A stretch of DNA of 64,000 nt, taken from Thiorhodovibrio winogradskyi (GTDB taxonomy: Bacteria; Pseudomonadota; Gammaproteobacteria; Chromatiales; Chromatiaceae). The position numbers were made by a program, and so were the translations under genes. The notes below the pieces were generated by a model. It did no database searches. It was not told the origin of the DNA and saw only the letters and a list, made by a program, of their open reading frames with translations. This document shows, one piece after another, positions 10,737 through 19,714 of the stretch (position 1 is its first letter; every line of letters starts with the position of its first letter). The stretch covers positions 310,001 through 374,000 of the forward strand of contig NZ_CP121472.1 of NCBI RefSeq assembly GCF_036208045.1, in the 5' to 3' direction.

Positions 10737-12009
10737 CCACTATGATCTCGTCATCGTCGGTGGCGGCCTGGTGGGCGGCAGTCTGGCCTGCGCCCTGCGC
10801 GACACCGGGCTGCGCATTGCCATCATCGAGAAGGTGCCCGCCAGCGCCGCCATCCAGCCAAGCTACGACGAGCGGGTCATCGCTCTGTCGCACGGCAGCC
10901 GGCGCATTTTCACCGGCATGGGGCTGTGGTCGGCCATCGCACCCGAGGCCGAGCCAATCCGGCGCATTCATATCTCCGATCGCGGCCATGCCGGCTTTGC
11001 CCATCTGAGCGCCGAGGAAGAAGGCGTCGATTCCCTGGGCGAGGTGGTCCCGGCGCGCGCCATGGGCGCCGCCATCGAGCAGGCCCTGGCCGAGCATCCG
11101 CGCATCGACTGGCTGCGCCCCGGTCGCATCGTCGCCTTGAATCTTAACGCCGAGCAGGCGCGACTGGAGGTGATGCTGCCCGATGGCCATCGCAGCCTGA
11201 GCGCCAGTCTGGTGGTCGCGGCGGATGGCGGGGATTCCAGTCTGCGCGAGCGCCTCGGCATCCCGCTGCGCGACCGGGACTACGGCCAGCAGGCGATTAT
11301 TTCCACGGTGCTGGCGGAACAAGCGCCCGCACGCACGCGCGGCACCGCCTTCGAGCGCTTTACCCGCTCCGGCCCGCTAGCCATGCTGCCCATGACCCAA
11401 GGCCGCTACTCGGTGGTCTGGACCGCCTGGGAGCGCGAGGCGCCCGGCATTCTGGCGCTGGACGACCAGGCGTTTGTGGCGCGCTTGCAGCAGCGTTTCG
11501 GCCAGCGGCTCGGTCGCCTGACCCAGCCGGCGCGGCGCTTTGCCTATCCACTGCGGCTGCGCCTGGCGCGCCAGATCACCCGCGAGCGCTTCGCGCTGAT
11601 TGGCAACGCTGCTCACACACTGCACCCGGTGGCTGGCCAGGGCTTTAATCTCGGGTTGCGCGATGTCGCCGAGTTGACCGATCTCTTGGTCGAGGCGCAG
11701 AGCACGGCGGCGGATCCTGGCGGCGTGGCGCTGCTCAAGGCCTACCAGCGCCGCCGCCGGGCGGATCATCTGGCCACCGCCGGACTGACCGACGGCCTGG
11801 TGCGCCTGTTCGGCCTGCCCTGCCCACACGCGCAACTCGGGCGGAATCTCGGGCTGGTGGGGCTGGACCTGCTGCCGCCGCTGCGCCATCGGCTCGCCCG
11901 TCGCTTCATGGGGCTGGAGGGGCGACTGCCGCGTCTGGCGCGCGGCCTGCCGCCGGTGTCGTCCGCTTTCCTGCGCTGGGCCGATTCATCCTCGGAGGAG
12001 ACGCCATGA
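10729..12009 (+). CDS. ubiH: 2-octaprenyl-6-methoxyphenol hydroxylase UbiH
   Basis: This FAD-dependent monooxygenase hydroxylates the ubiquinone ring. The start at 10729 puts the dinucleotide-binding motif VIVGGGLVGGSLA at residue 8. The second FAD motif (ALIGNAAHTLHPVAGQGFNLGLRD, cited here by its ends) lies near residue 290 and is intact. The 426-residue length is typical. It overlaps pepP at its start and ubiI at its stop (ATGA), so the three genes form one translationally coupled operon supplying respiratory quinone. Confidence 0.9.
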
Positions 12010-13364
12010 GCACCAAGCCAAAATCCCGGCCGCGCACCAGCAAGGCGCGGCCGAAACAGCCAAATTCCGGGCAACCCAGCTCCGGGCAACCCGAGCGCGC
12101 GAAGCAAACCGCGAGTCAGCAGCAACCCCAAACCGAGCGCCCCAAAATTCAGGGGCAAGCCCCCGAGCAGGTTGATATCGCCATTGTTGGCGGCGGCATG
12201 GTCGGCGCGGCCCTGGCCTGCGCCTGTCGTGATCTGGGACTGCGCATCGCTGTGATTGATGCTCAGCCACCGCGACGCGACTGGTCAGCCGGCGACATCG
12301 ACCTGCGCGTCTCGGCGCTGAGCCGCGCCAGTCAGAATCTACTATCCCGTCTCGGCGCCTGGCCGCGCATGCTGGAACTCGGCGTCAGCCCCTATCGCGA
12401 GATGATCGTCTGGGACGCGCCGGACAGCGGCCCCGGCGGTGGCACGCTGCACTTCGACAGCGCGGACCTGGGCGAGCCGGATCTCGGCCACATCGTCGAG
12501 AACCGCGTCATCCGCCTGGCGCTCTGGGAGCAGCTCGAACAGGCCGAGAACATCAGCCTGCTGTGCCCGGCCAAGGTCGAAGCCTTGGAGATGGACAGGG
12601 ACGGTGCGTGCCTGCTCCTGGATGGCAACCAGAGCGACAATCGCAGGCTCACTGCCCGGCTGCTGATTGGCGCCGACGGGCGGGATTCACGCGTGCGCGC
12701 GGCGCTCGGCATCGGCTGTGAGACGGTTCTTTATGACCAGCAGGCCATTGTGGCAACAGTCACACCCGGACACTGGCATCGCGAGACCGCCTGGCAGCGG
12801 TTTTTGCCGACCGGTCCGCTGGCCTTCCTGCCGCTGGCCGATGGGCGCTGCTCCATCGTCTGGTCCGCCGAGCAAACGCGCGCGGAAGAACTGCTGGCCA
12901 TGGACGACGACCGCTTTGCGCGCGAACTCGAGACGGCATTTGATCGCCGCCTGGGTCCGATCCGCGCTGTCGGCCCGCGTGCCTCCTTTGGCCTGCGGCG
13001 CTCCCATGCCCTGCGCTATGTCCAAGACCGCGCCGCCCTGATTGGCGATGCTGCCCATGCCATCCATCCGCTCGCCGGCCAGGGAGTGAATCTCGGCTTT
13101 CTCGATGTTGCCGCGCTGCATGATGCTCTGGCCCACGCCCATCGCCACGGGCGCGATATCGCCAGCCCCGCTATCCTGCGCCGCCATGAGCGCGCCCGCC
13201 GCGGCGAAAACGAGCACATGCTGCTCGCCATGGACGCGATCAAACGCCTGTTCAGCAACGCCAATCCATTATTGGCCGCCGCCCGCGGGCTGGGTCTGAC
13301 CGCCGTCAACCAACTCCCGGTGCTCAAGCAGCGCCTGATGCGTGAAGCCATGGGACTGAGGTGA
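12006..13364 (+). CDS. ubiI: UbiH/UbiF/VisC-type FAD hydroxylase (UbiI-like)
   Basis: This is a second aromatic-ring hydroxylase of ubiquinone biosynthesis. The FAD motif DIAIVGGGMVGAALA starts only at residue 57, because an extra N-terminal stretch of about 50 residues rich in Lys, Pro, Gln and Ser precedes it. The second motif (LIGDAAHAIHPLAGQG) is intact near residue 345. Gene order after ubiH points to UbiI (visC), but UbiF- or UbiL-type specificity is possible. The extension is codon-biased like the rest of the gene and has no obvious signal function. Confidence 0.82.
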   Translation: MSTKPKSRPRTSKARPKQPNSGQPSSGQPERAKQTASQQQPQTERPKIQGQAPEQVDIAIVGGGMVGAALACACRDLGLRIAVIDAQPPRRDWSAGDIDLRVSALSRASQNLLSRLGAWPRMLELGVSPYREMIVWDAPDSGPGGGTLHFDSADLGEPDLGHIVENRVIRLALWEQLEQAENISLLCPAKVEALEMDRDGACLLLDGNQSDNRRLTARLLIGADGRDSRVRAALGIGCETVLYDQQAIVATVTPGHWHRETAWQRFLPTGPLAFLPLADGRCSIVWSAEQTRAEELLAMDDDRFARELETAFDRRLGPIRAVGPRASFGLRRSHALRYVQDRAALIGDAAHAIHPLAGQGVNLGFLDVAALHDALAHAHRHGRDIASPAILRRHERARRGENEHMLLAMDAIKRLFSNANPLLAAARGLGLTAVNQLPVLKQRLMREAMGLR

Positions 13365-13686
13365 AATTTGACCTGTCCAGCTACCGCGGCACGGCACTAG
13401 CCTCTTCAGGCGGTAGGCGACAAGGCAAGCCAATTCTTGTTACCGTGGTTTCTTGGCCAAGGGCCAGAAGAGACCCGAACGTCAGTAACCTGTTCCTGGA
13501 ACTTCTGTCCCTGGCCCCCCCTGGATCCACTTCCCTTGGATCTACCCCAGAAACATCCCCAGGCAATTTTTCGATGCGCGCGGCATGGGCTTTGGTTACC
13601 CTATCGCGCTAGGTTCCGGGCCAACGCCAAATGAGACCGCCCGCTTCACGCTAACCCCAGACACCTTACAGTTAGGGAGACCTCCA
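13365..13686. other. Intergenic region between ubiI and the PPi-phosphofructokinase gene
   Basis: About 320 bp without a supported gene. Short reading frames on both strands show no family resemblance. Complementary patches (GGGCCAGAAG-like and CTTCTGTCCCTGG-like at about 13460-13515) could form a weak hairpin. A purine-rich AGGGAGA site precedes the ATG at 13687. No clear promoter was identified. Confidence 0.4.
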
Positions 13687-14940
13687 ATGGCCGCGAAGAA
13701 CGCTTTCTATGCTCAATCCGGTGGCGTGACCGCCGTGATCAATGCCTCCGCCTGCGGGGTGATCGAGACCGCCCGCCAGCACAAGGACAAGATCGCCAAT
13801 GTTTATGCCGGGCGCAACGGCATCATAGGCGCCCTGACCGAGGATCTGATCGACACCAGTCAGGAAAGCGACGATGACATCGCCGCGCTGCGCCACACCC
13901 CATCCGGCGCCTTTGGCTCCTGCCGCTACAAGCTCAAAAGCCTGGAGGCCAACAAACGCGAGTACGAGCGCCTGATCGAGGTCTTCAAGGCGCATGACAT
14001 CGGCTATTTCTTCTACAACGGCGGCGGCGACTCGGCCGACACCTGCTACAAGGTCAGCCAGCTGTCCGAGACCTTGGGTTACCCGGTGCAGGCCATCCAT
14101 GTCCCCAAGACGGTGGATAACGACCTGCCGATCACCGACAACTGCCCGGGCTTTGGCTCGGTGGCCAAATACATCGCCACCTCGGCGCTAGAGGCCTCCT
14201 TCGATGTGCGCTCCATGGCCAAGACCTCGACCAAGCTCTTTGTGCTCGAAGTCATGGGGCGCCATGCCGGCTGGATCGCCGCCGCCGGCGGCCTGATCGA
14301 AGACCACGGCATCCCGGTGCTGGTGCTCTTCCCGGAAATCGAGTTCGATCAGGAACAATTCATGGCCAAGGCCAAGGGCATGGTCGAGCAGCACGGCTAC
14401 TGCACCGTGGTGGTTTCCGAGGGCTGCCACTGGCCCGATGGGCGCTTCCTGGCCGAGCAGGGTACCAAGGACGCCTTTGGTCATGCCCAACTCGGTGGCG
14501 CCGCGCCGGTGGTGGCGAACATGGTCAAGGAAGCACTGGGCTACAAGTTCCACTGGGCGGTGGCCGATTATCTGCAACGGGCCGCGCGCCACCTGGCCTC
14601 CAAGACCGATGTCGAGCAGGCTTACGCCACCGGCAAGGCGGGCGTGGAGTTCGCCCTGGCTGGACACAATGCCATCATGCCGACCATCAAGCGAGTCAGT
14701 AGTGATCCCTACCGCTGGGAAGTGGGCGAGGCGCCGCTGTCCGAAGTGGCCAATGTGGAAAAATTCATGCCACGCGACTTCATCACCGAAGACGGCTTTG
14801 GCATCACGGCGGCCTGCAAGGAGTATTTGCTGCCCTTGATTCAGGGCGAGGACTATCCGCCCTTCAGCAACGGCCTACCGCGTTTTGTGACACTGAAAAA
14901 CGCGCCGGTCGAGAAGAAACTCGCGGCTTTCGAACTCTGA
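13687..14940 (+). CDS. pfp: PPi-dependent 6-phosphofructokinase
   Basis: The enzyme reversibly phosphorylates fructose 6-phosphate with pyrophosphate. The start at 13687 follows an AGGGAGA ribosome-binding site and gives MAAKNAFYAQSGGVTAVIN. The phosphate-binding loop reads YNGGGDSADT, lacking the GDGS found in ATP-dependent enzymes. PKTVDNDLP supplies the Lys and catalytic Asp of PPi enzymes, and MGRHAGWIA is the substrate site. The 417-residue size fits the short PPi-PFK group. The membrane pyrophosphatase gene follows after 145 bp, coupling glycolytic flux to the PPi pool. Confidence 0.9.
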   Translation: MAAKNAFYAQSGGVTAVINASACGVIETARQHKDKIANVYAGRNGIIGALTEDLIDTSQESDDDIAALRHTPSGAFGSCRYKLKSLEANKREYERLIEVFKAHDIGYFFYNGGGDSADTCYKVSQLSETLGYPVQAIHVPKTVDNDLPITDNCPGFGSVAKYIATSALEASFDVRSMAKTSTKLFVLEVMGRHAGWIAAAGGLIEDHGIPVLVLFPEIEFDQEQFMAKAKGMVEQHGYCTVVVSEGCHWPDGRFLAEQGTKDAFGHAQLGGAAPVVANMVKEALGYKFHWAVADYLQRAARHLASKTDVEQAYATGKAGVEFALAGHNAIMPTIKRVSSDPYRWEVGEAPLSEVANVEKFMPRDFITEDGFGITAACKEYLLPLIQGEDYPPFSNGLPRFVTLKNAPVEKKLAAFEL

Positions 14941-15085
14941 GCGAAAGCTGCCGAGGACATGCGTCGGGCCTGATCGGCCCGGCCGCGGACTTCCCTTGCC
15001 GTCATCGCGCAAATCCCATCCCTGCTGTGTCGCGCCCTGACGGCTCTTCAAGCCCACCAACCCGTATTAGGAGCGAACTCAAACC

Positions 15086-17110
15086 ATGGGAACTTTTTTT
15101 GCGATTCTGTGCGCCTTCGCGGCGCTCGGTTACGGCATCTGGTCCGTGCAATGGATCCTCAAGCTATCGCCCGGCAACGAGCGCATGCAAGAGATTGCCG
15201 CCGCCATCCAGGAAGGCGCCAGTGCCTACCTTAATCGTCAGTACATGACCATCGGCATGGTTGGCGGCGCACTGGCCGTCCTGTTGCTGATTTTTCTCGA
15301 TTTCTACACCGCCATGGGTTTTGTAATCGGCGCCCTCTTCTCGGGCGCGGCCGGTTACATTGGCATGAACATCTCGGTGCGCGCCAATGTGCGCACCGCC
15401 CAGGCCGCCAATGACGGACTGGATGCCGCGCTGCAGGTTGCCTTCCGCGGCGGGGCCATTACCGGCCTGCTGGTGGTGGGCCTGGGCCTGCTGGGCGTGG
15501 CCGGCTACTATGGCTTCATGGCCATGAGCGGCGTCGAGCAGAAAGAAGCCCTGCATGCCCTGGTCGGCTTGGGCTTTGGTGGCTCGCTGATTTCCATCTT
15601 CGCGCGACTCGGCGGCGGCATTTTCACCAAGGGCGCCGATGTGGGCGCCGATCTGGTTGGCAAGGTCGAGGCTGGCATTCCCGAGGATGATCCGCGCAAC
15701 CCGGCGGTCATCGCCGATAATGTCGGCGACAACGTCGGCGACTGCGCCGGCATGGCCGCTGACCTGTTCGAGACCTACGCGGTCACAGTCGTGGCCACCA
15801 TGCTGCTCGGCTCGCTAGTGATGACCGCCGGCTCCGCCGTGACTTATCCGCTGGTCCTTGGCGGTATTTCCATTATCGCATCCGTCATCGGCACCTTCTA
15901 CGTCAAGGCCGAGGAAGGCGACACCAAGATCATGAGCGCCCTGTACAAGGGGTTGATCATCGCCGGCGGCATCGCCGCGGCCGCCTTCCTGCCCATCACC
16001 CTGATCATGAACCCGGGTGGCGGCTTCGGCGCCAGCTTCGCGCTCTATCTCGCGGCCCTGATCGGCCTGGCATTGACCGGCCTGCTGGTGGTCATCACCG
16101 AATACTATACCGGCACCGAGTTCAATCCGGTCAAGCTGGTGGCCAAGGCGTCCGAAACCGGACACGCGACCAACATCATCGCCGGCCTGGGTGTCTCGAT
16201 GAAATCCACGGCCGCGCCCGTGCTGGCCGTCTGCGTGGCCATTCTGCTGTCCTACTGGCTCGGCGGGCTGTACGGTATCGCCATCGCCGCCACCGCCATG
16301 CTCAGCATGACTGGCATCATCGTCGCGCTCGACGCCTTTGGCCCCATCACCGACAACGCCGGCGGCATCGCCGAAATGGCCGAGCTGGATGAAAAAATCC
16401 GTGGCATCACCGACCCGCTCGACGCCGTCGGCAACACCACCAAGGCCGTCACCAAGGGTTACGCCATCGGCTCCGCCGGCCTGGCCGCGCTGGTGCTCTT
16501 TGCTGACTACACCCATGCCCTGGGCGATGCGACCGCCGACTTTAGCCTCAACAACCACATGGTGATCATTGGTCTGTTCATTGGCGGCATGGTGCCCTAC
16601 CTGTTCGGCGCCATGGCCATGGAGGCCGTCGGTCGTGCCGCCAGCGGCATCGTGACCGAAGTGCGCCGCCAGTTCAAAGAGATGCCCGGCATCATGAAGG
16701 GCGAGCAAAAGCCGGACTACACCAAGGCGGTCGACATGCTGACCAAGGACGCCATCAAAGAGATGATCGTCCCCTCCCTGCTGCCGGTCTTGGTGCCGGT
16801 GCTAGTGGGCGTGATTCTGGGTAAAGAAGCGCTGGGTGGCATGCTGATCGGCACCATCGTCACCGGCCTGTTCGTCGCCATCTCCATGACCGTCGGTGGT
16901 GGCGCCTGGGACAATGCCAAAAAGTACATCGAAGACGGACAGCTGAAGGACGCCAATGGCAACGTCCAGGGCAAAGGCTCCGAAGCCCACAAGGCCGCCG
17001 TCACTGGCGATACAGTCGGCGACCCCTACAAGGACACCGCCGGCCCAGCCGTGAACCCGCTGATCAAGATCATCAACATTGTGGCGCTCTTGATTGTGCC
17101 GCTGTTGTGA
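15086..17110 (+). CDS. hppA: Membrane-bound H+-translocating pyrophosphatase
   Basis: HppA pumps protons while hydrolysing PPi, or makes PPi from a proton gradient in photosynthetic cells. The protein has about 15-16 membrane segments. The PPi-binding loop with [14 protein letters not shown] and the [14 protein letters not shown] motif are intact. [10 protein letters not shown] carries Lys at the position that marks K+-independent enzymes (K+-dependent ones have Ala there). An AGGAGC-like ribosome-binding site precedes the ATG. Its neighbours are PPi-PFK upstream and soluble Ppa downstream. Confidence 0.93.
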   Translation: MGTFFAILCAFAALGYGIWSVQWILKLSPGNERMQEIAAAIQEGASAYLNRQYMTIGMVGGALAVLLLIFLDFYTAMGFVIGALFSGAAGYIGMNISVRANVRTAQAANDGLDAALQVAFRGGAITGLLVVGLGLLGVAGYYGFMAMSGVEQKEALHALVGLGFGGSLISIFARLGGGIFTKGADVGADLVGKVEAGIPEDDPRNPAVIADNVGDNVGDCAGMAADLFETYAVTVVATMLLGSLVMTAGSAVTYPLVLGGISIIASVIGTFYVKAEEGDTKIMSALYKGLIIAGGIAAAAFLPITLIMNPGGGFGASFALYLAALIGLALTGLLVVITEYYTGTEFNPVKLVAKASETGHATNIIAGLGVSMKSTAAPVLAVCVAILLSYWLGGLYGIAIAATAMLSMTGIIVALDAFGPITDNAGGIAEMAELDEKIRGITDPLDAVGNTTKAVTKGYAIGSAGLAALVLFADYTHALGDATADFSLNNHMVIIGLFIGGMVPYLFGAMAMEAVGRAASGIVTEVRRQFKEMPGIMKGEQKPDYTKAVDMLTKDAIKEMIVPSLLPVLVPVLVGVILGKEALGGMLIGTIVTGLFVAISMTVGGGAWDNAKKYIEDGQLKDANGNVQGKGSEAHKAAVTGDTVGDPYKDTAGPAVNPLIKIINIVALLIVPLL

Positions 17111-17197
17111 TCGAGCCGCTTTAGGCGACACAGACCGGAGCCATGCGCATTGATTGTGCATTGCTCCGGTTTGACGCTCCGGTTGTCCAATTGCAGA

Positions 17198-17530
17198 ATG
17201 AAGCTACCGAATGGACATCGCGCGGACTTAGGCACCAAGCTTGAGGACTATGTACTCAACACAAAACATCTCGAAGGGCGTCACAAGGCGCGAGTTTTCG
17301 ACTCGGCACTCGGGATCACCCTGACCAATGTTGAGCGCCTTCGGGGTTCGCTATTGACGGCCGCCGCTTGCTCTGACGCAGCAGTTCACAGAGGACACAA
17401 CGGCTTCGGAGATATTTACAGCCTGCGCTTGCAGATGCACAAGGGTCACGCATACATTTCGGTGCAATCGGCTTGGATCATTCTGAATGGCGAGGATTTT
17501 CCTCGTTTAGTCAGTTGCTATGTGGGTTAA
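17198..17530 (+). CDS. DUF6883-like protein
   Basis: The start at 17198 gives MKLPNGHRADLGTKLEDYVL, which matches how this small family begins. Diagnostic parts are HLEGRHKARVFDSALGI and the C-terminal SAWIILNGEDFPRLVSCYV. The protein has 110 residues. Such genes are often paired with DUF4926 genes, as here with a 3-bp gap, and the pairs are scattered among genomes in a manner resembling toxin-antitoxin or polymorphic-toxin modules. Biochemical function is not known. The GC content is visibly lower than in the flanking hppA and ppa genes, suggesting acquisition. Confidence 0.65.
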   Translation: MKLPNGHRADLGTKLEDYVLNTKHLEGRHKARVFDSALGITLTNVERLRGSLLTAAACSDAAVHRGHNGFGDIYSLRLQMHKGHAYISVQSAWIILNGEDFPRLVSCYVG

Positions 17531-17533
17531 ATC

Positions 17534-17776
17534 ATGCAATCAGAATTTCATCTTCATGATCCAGTTGCCTTGCTTGCCGATATACCAGCGCGCGATTTCG
17601 AGACAAGTCGCCCGTTACGTCTCAAACGCGGCCAGATTGGAACTATTGTTATGATTTATAACAGCGAGACCTATGAGGTCGAATTTACCGATATCCAGGG
17701 GCAAACATGCGCCTTATTGCCAATCCCCGCTGCAAAGCTGATGCGTCTGCATCACATGGTTGAGGCAGCAGCCTAG
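17534..17776 (+). CDS. DUF4926-like protein
   Basis: This 80-residue protein has the compact beta-rich signature LLADIPARDFETSRPLRLKR-like followed by GQIGTIVMIY and YEVEFTDIQGQTCALLPI, typical of DUF4926. It starts 3 bp after the stop of the DUF6883-like gene, so the two are cotranscribed and probably act together. The second gene of such pairs may be an immunity or antitoxin partner, but this is inference. It has low GC relative to its neighbours. Confidence 0.65.
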   Translation: MQSEFHLHDPVALLADIPARDFETSRPLRLKRGQIGTIVMIYNSETYEVEFTDIQGQTCALLPIPAAKLMRLHHMVEAAA

Positions 17777-17809
17777 AGCCACTGATAACGTGGTTACGAT
17801 GTACCCAGG

Positions 17810-17837
17810 TGAAGGTTCTTCACGGGCCTTTTTTTGC
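17810..17837 (+). terminator. Candidate terminator after the DUF6883/DUF4926 pair
   Basis: A short hairpin (GTGAA, loop, TTCAC) is followed by GGGCC and a run of seven T residues. The stem is only about 5 bp, so efficiency is uncertain. Confidence 0.4.
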
Positions 17838-17902
17838 ACTGAGGCCGGATAGCAATGACAAACAACCCGGCGTATCAGCCAATTCCTTAACGGAGACCCT
17901 CC

Positions 17903-18451
17903 ATGGATTTACGCAGCGTCCCGCGCGGCGACAATGTTCCGAATGAAATCAACGTCATCATCGAGATTCCGTCGCACGCGGAACCTGTCAAGTACGAAAT
18001 GGACAAGACCACCGGGGCCATGTTCGTGGATCGCTTCATGTCCACCGCCATGCACTACCCCTGCAACTATGGCTATGTGCCTCATACGCTGTCGCTCGAC
18101 GGCGATCCTATCGATGTCATGGTGGTCACGCCTTATCCGCTGATTCCCGGCTCGGTGATCAAGTGCCGGCCCATCGGTGTGCTCAAGATGACAGACGAAT
18201 CCGGCGACGACGCCAAGGTTCTCGCCCTGCCGATTGACAAGCTGTTCAAGGGTTATCGCAACATCACCAGCTTCCGCGACATGCCGCCACATCTGCTCGA
18301 TCAGATCGCGCACTTCTTCGAACACTACAAAGATCTGGACGAGGGCAAATGGGTGCGCATCGCCGGCTGGGGCGGGCGCGAGGAGGCGCGCGAGGAAATC
18401 ATGGCCTCGGTCAAGATGTTCGACGAGGCGCCAGAGAAGCCGAATTTCTAG
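17903..18451 (+). CDS. ppa: Soluble inorganic pyrophosphatase
   Basis: This is a family I cytosolic pyrophosphatase that pulls biosynthetic reactions forward by hydrolysing PPi. Active-site residues are visible in [30 protein letters not shown] and the C-terminal [14 protein letters not shown] segment. The length of 182 residues is normal. It lies downstream of PPi-PFK and HppA, so three PPi-using enzymes cluster. A soluble PPase would compete with the two PPi-conserving enzymes, implying separate regulation. Confidence 0.93.
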   Translation: MDLRSVPRGDNVPNEINVIIEIPSHAEPVKYEMDKTTGAMFVDRFMSTAMHYPCNYGYVPHTLSLDGDPIDVMVVTPYPLIPGSVIKCRPIGVLKMTDESGDDAKVLALPIDKLFKGYRNITSFRDMPPHLLDQIAHFFEHYKDLDEGKWVRIAGWGGREEAREEIMASVKMFDEAPEKPNF

Positions 18452-18520
18452 GCATGAACACAGCGGCCGGCCCTCTCATCGAACCGACCCGTAACCGCGC
18501 ACCCCGGAGGGACTGAGCAG

Positions 18521-19024
18521 ATGGCCGAGGAACTCACCCACTTCGACAATCAAGGCCGGGCGCACATGGTCGATGTCGGCGAAAAACCCCCGACCCAACG
18601 CTGCGCCATTGCCAGCGGGCGCATTCTGATGCGGATGCCCACCTTGGCGTTGATTGAATCCGGCGACACCACAAAGGGCGATGTGCTGGCCATCGCCCGC
18701 ATCGCCGCCATCATGGCCGCCAAGCGCACCGCCGACCTGATTCCGCTGTGCCATCCCCTGCCACTGACCCATGTGGAAGTGAGCTTCCAGCCACAACGGC
18801 AGCCGCCCTCGGTCGCGTGCACCGCAAGGGTCGAGACGCTATCCAAGACTGGGGTGGAGATGGAAGCCCTGTGCGCGGTGCAGATCGGCCTGCTGACCAT
18901 CTATGACATGTGCAAGGCCATTGATCGCGGCATGACCATGGAAGGCATCGCCCTGGTTGAAAAAAGCGGCGGCCGCTCCGGACATTGGCGGCGCGATGGC
19001 GACGCTGGCATGGCGGGCGCATGA
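18521..19024 (+). CDS. moaC: Cyclic pyranopterin monophosphate synthase MoaC
   Basis: MoaC makes cPMP in molybdenum cofactor synthesis. The N-terminal [15 protein letters not shown], the motif [15 protein letters not shown] and the C-terminal [11 protein letters not shown] helix are diagnostic. The conserved KSGGRSGHW tail is present. A GGAGG site precedes the ATG. The stop overlaps the engB start by 4 bp (ATGA). No other moa genes are seen in the window. Confidence 0.93.
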   Translation: MAEELTHFDNQGRAHMVDVGEKPPTQRCAIASGRILMRMPTLALIESGDTTKGDVLAIARIAAIMAAKRTADLIPLCHPLPLTHVEVSFQPQRQPPSVACTARVETLSKTGVEMEALCAVQIGLLTIYDMCKAIDRGMTMEGIALVEKSGGRSGHWRRDGDAGMAGA

Positions 19025-19650
19025 ATCCTGTCTTTCAGCGCGCGCACTTTCTGTCCGCCGCCTCCGGACTGGATCATGCTCCGCCGGATACGGGCGCCGA
19101 GGTCGCCTTTGCCGGGCGCTCCAACGCCGGGAAATCCAGCGCGCTCAATGCTCTGTGCCACCAGAACCGGCTCGCGCGCACCAGCAAGACGCCAGGTCGC
19201 ACCCAACAACTGATTTTTTTCCAACTCGACGATGAGCACCGCCTGGTTGACCTGCCCGGCTACGGCTTCGCCAAGGTTTCGGTCGCCATCAAGACCGGCT
19301 GGCAACAGCTCATGGCCAATTACCTGGCAGAGCGCCAATCACTGCATGGTCTGGTGGTGCTGATGGACATCCGCCACCCGCTGACCGACATCGACCGCCA
19401 GATGCTGGCCTGGGGCCAGGACGCCGCACTGCCGCTGCTGGTTCTTTTAACCAAGGCCGACAAGCTCAAGCGCGGGGCGGTTGACAGGACCCTGCATCAG
19501 GTCAGACGCGAGCTCACCGAGCTCCCCCCCGGCAGCCAGCTGCTGGCCTTTTCCGCCACCAAAGCCCTGGGAATCGAATCATCCCAGGCATGGATCAGCG
19601 AACAACTGACGCGCCAACCCCTCACCCTGTTGCAGTCGGACACTAGCTGA
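19021..19650 (+). CDS. engB: Ribosome biogenesis GTPase EngB (YsxC/YihA)
   Basis: EngB is a GTPase needed for large ribosomal subunit assembly. The start at 19021 overlaps the moaC stop. G-motifs are intact: GRSNAGKSS (P-loop), the PGRTQ switch, [15 protein letters not shown] and the FSATKALG segment. The length of 209 residues is standard. Translation coupling to moaC is probably positional rather than functional. Confidence 0.93.
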   Translation: MNPVFQRAHFLSAASGLDHAPPDTGAEVAFAGRSNAGKSSALNALCHQNRLARTSKTPGRTQQLIFFQLDDEHRLVDLPGYGFAKVSVAIKTGWQQLMANYLAERQSLHGLVVLMDIRHPLTDIDRQMLAWGQDAALPLLVLLTKADKLKRGAVDRTLHQVRRELTELPPGSQLLAFSATKALGIESSQAWISEQLTRQPLTLLQSDTS

Positions 19651-19714
19651 TGCAACAGCAGTTCCAAATTTTGTAATGCTATACGCACAACGCCACTCTC
19701 GGGGGACCCATTGG

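Noticed and set aside
13361-13612. 83-codon frame after ubiI
   Set aside because: It starts inside the ubiI stop region and its sequence is Pro/Ser-rich with no recognisable motif; kept as intergenic.
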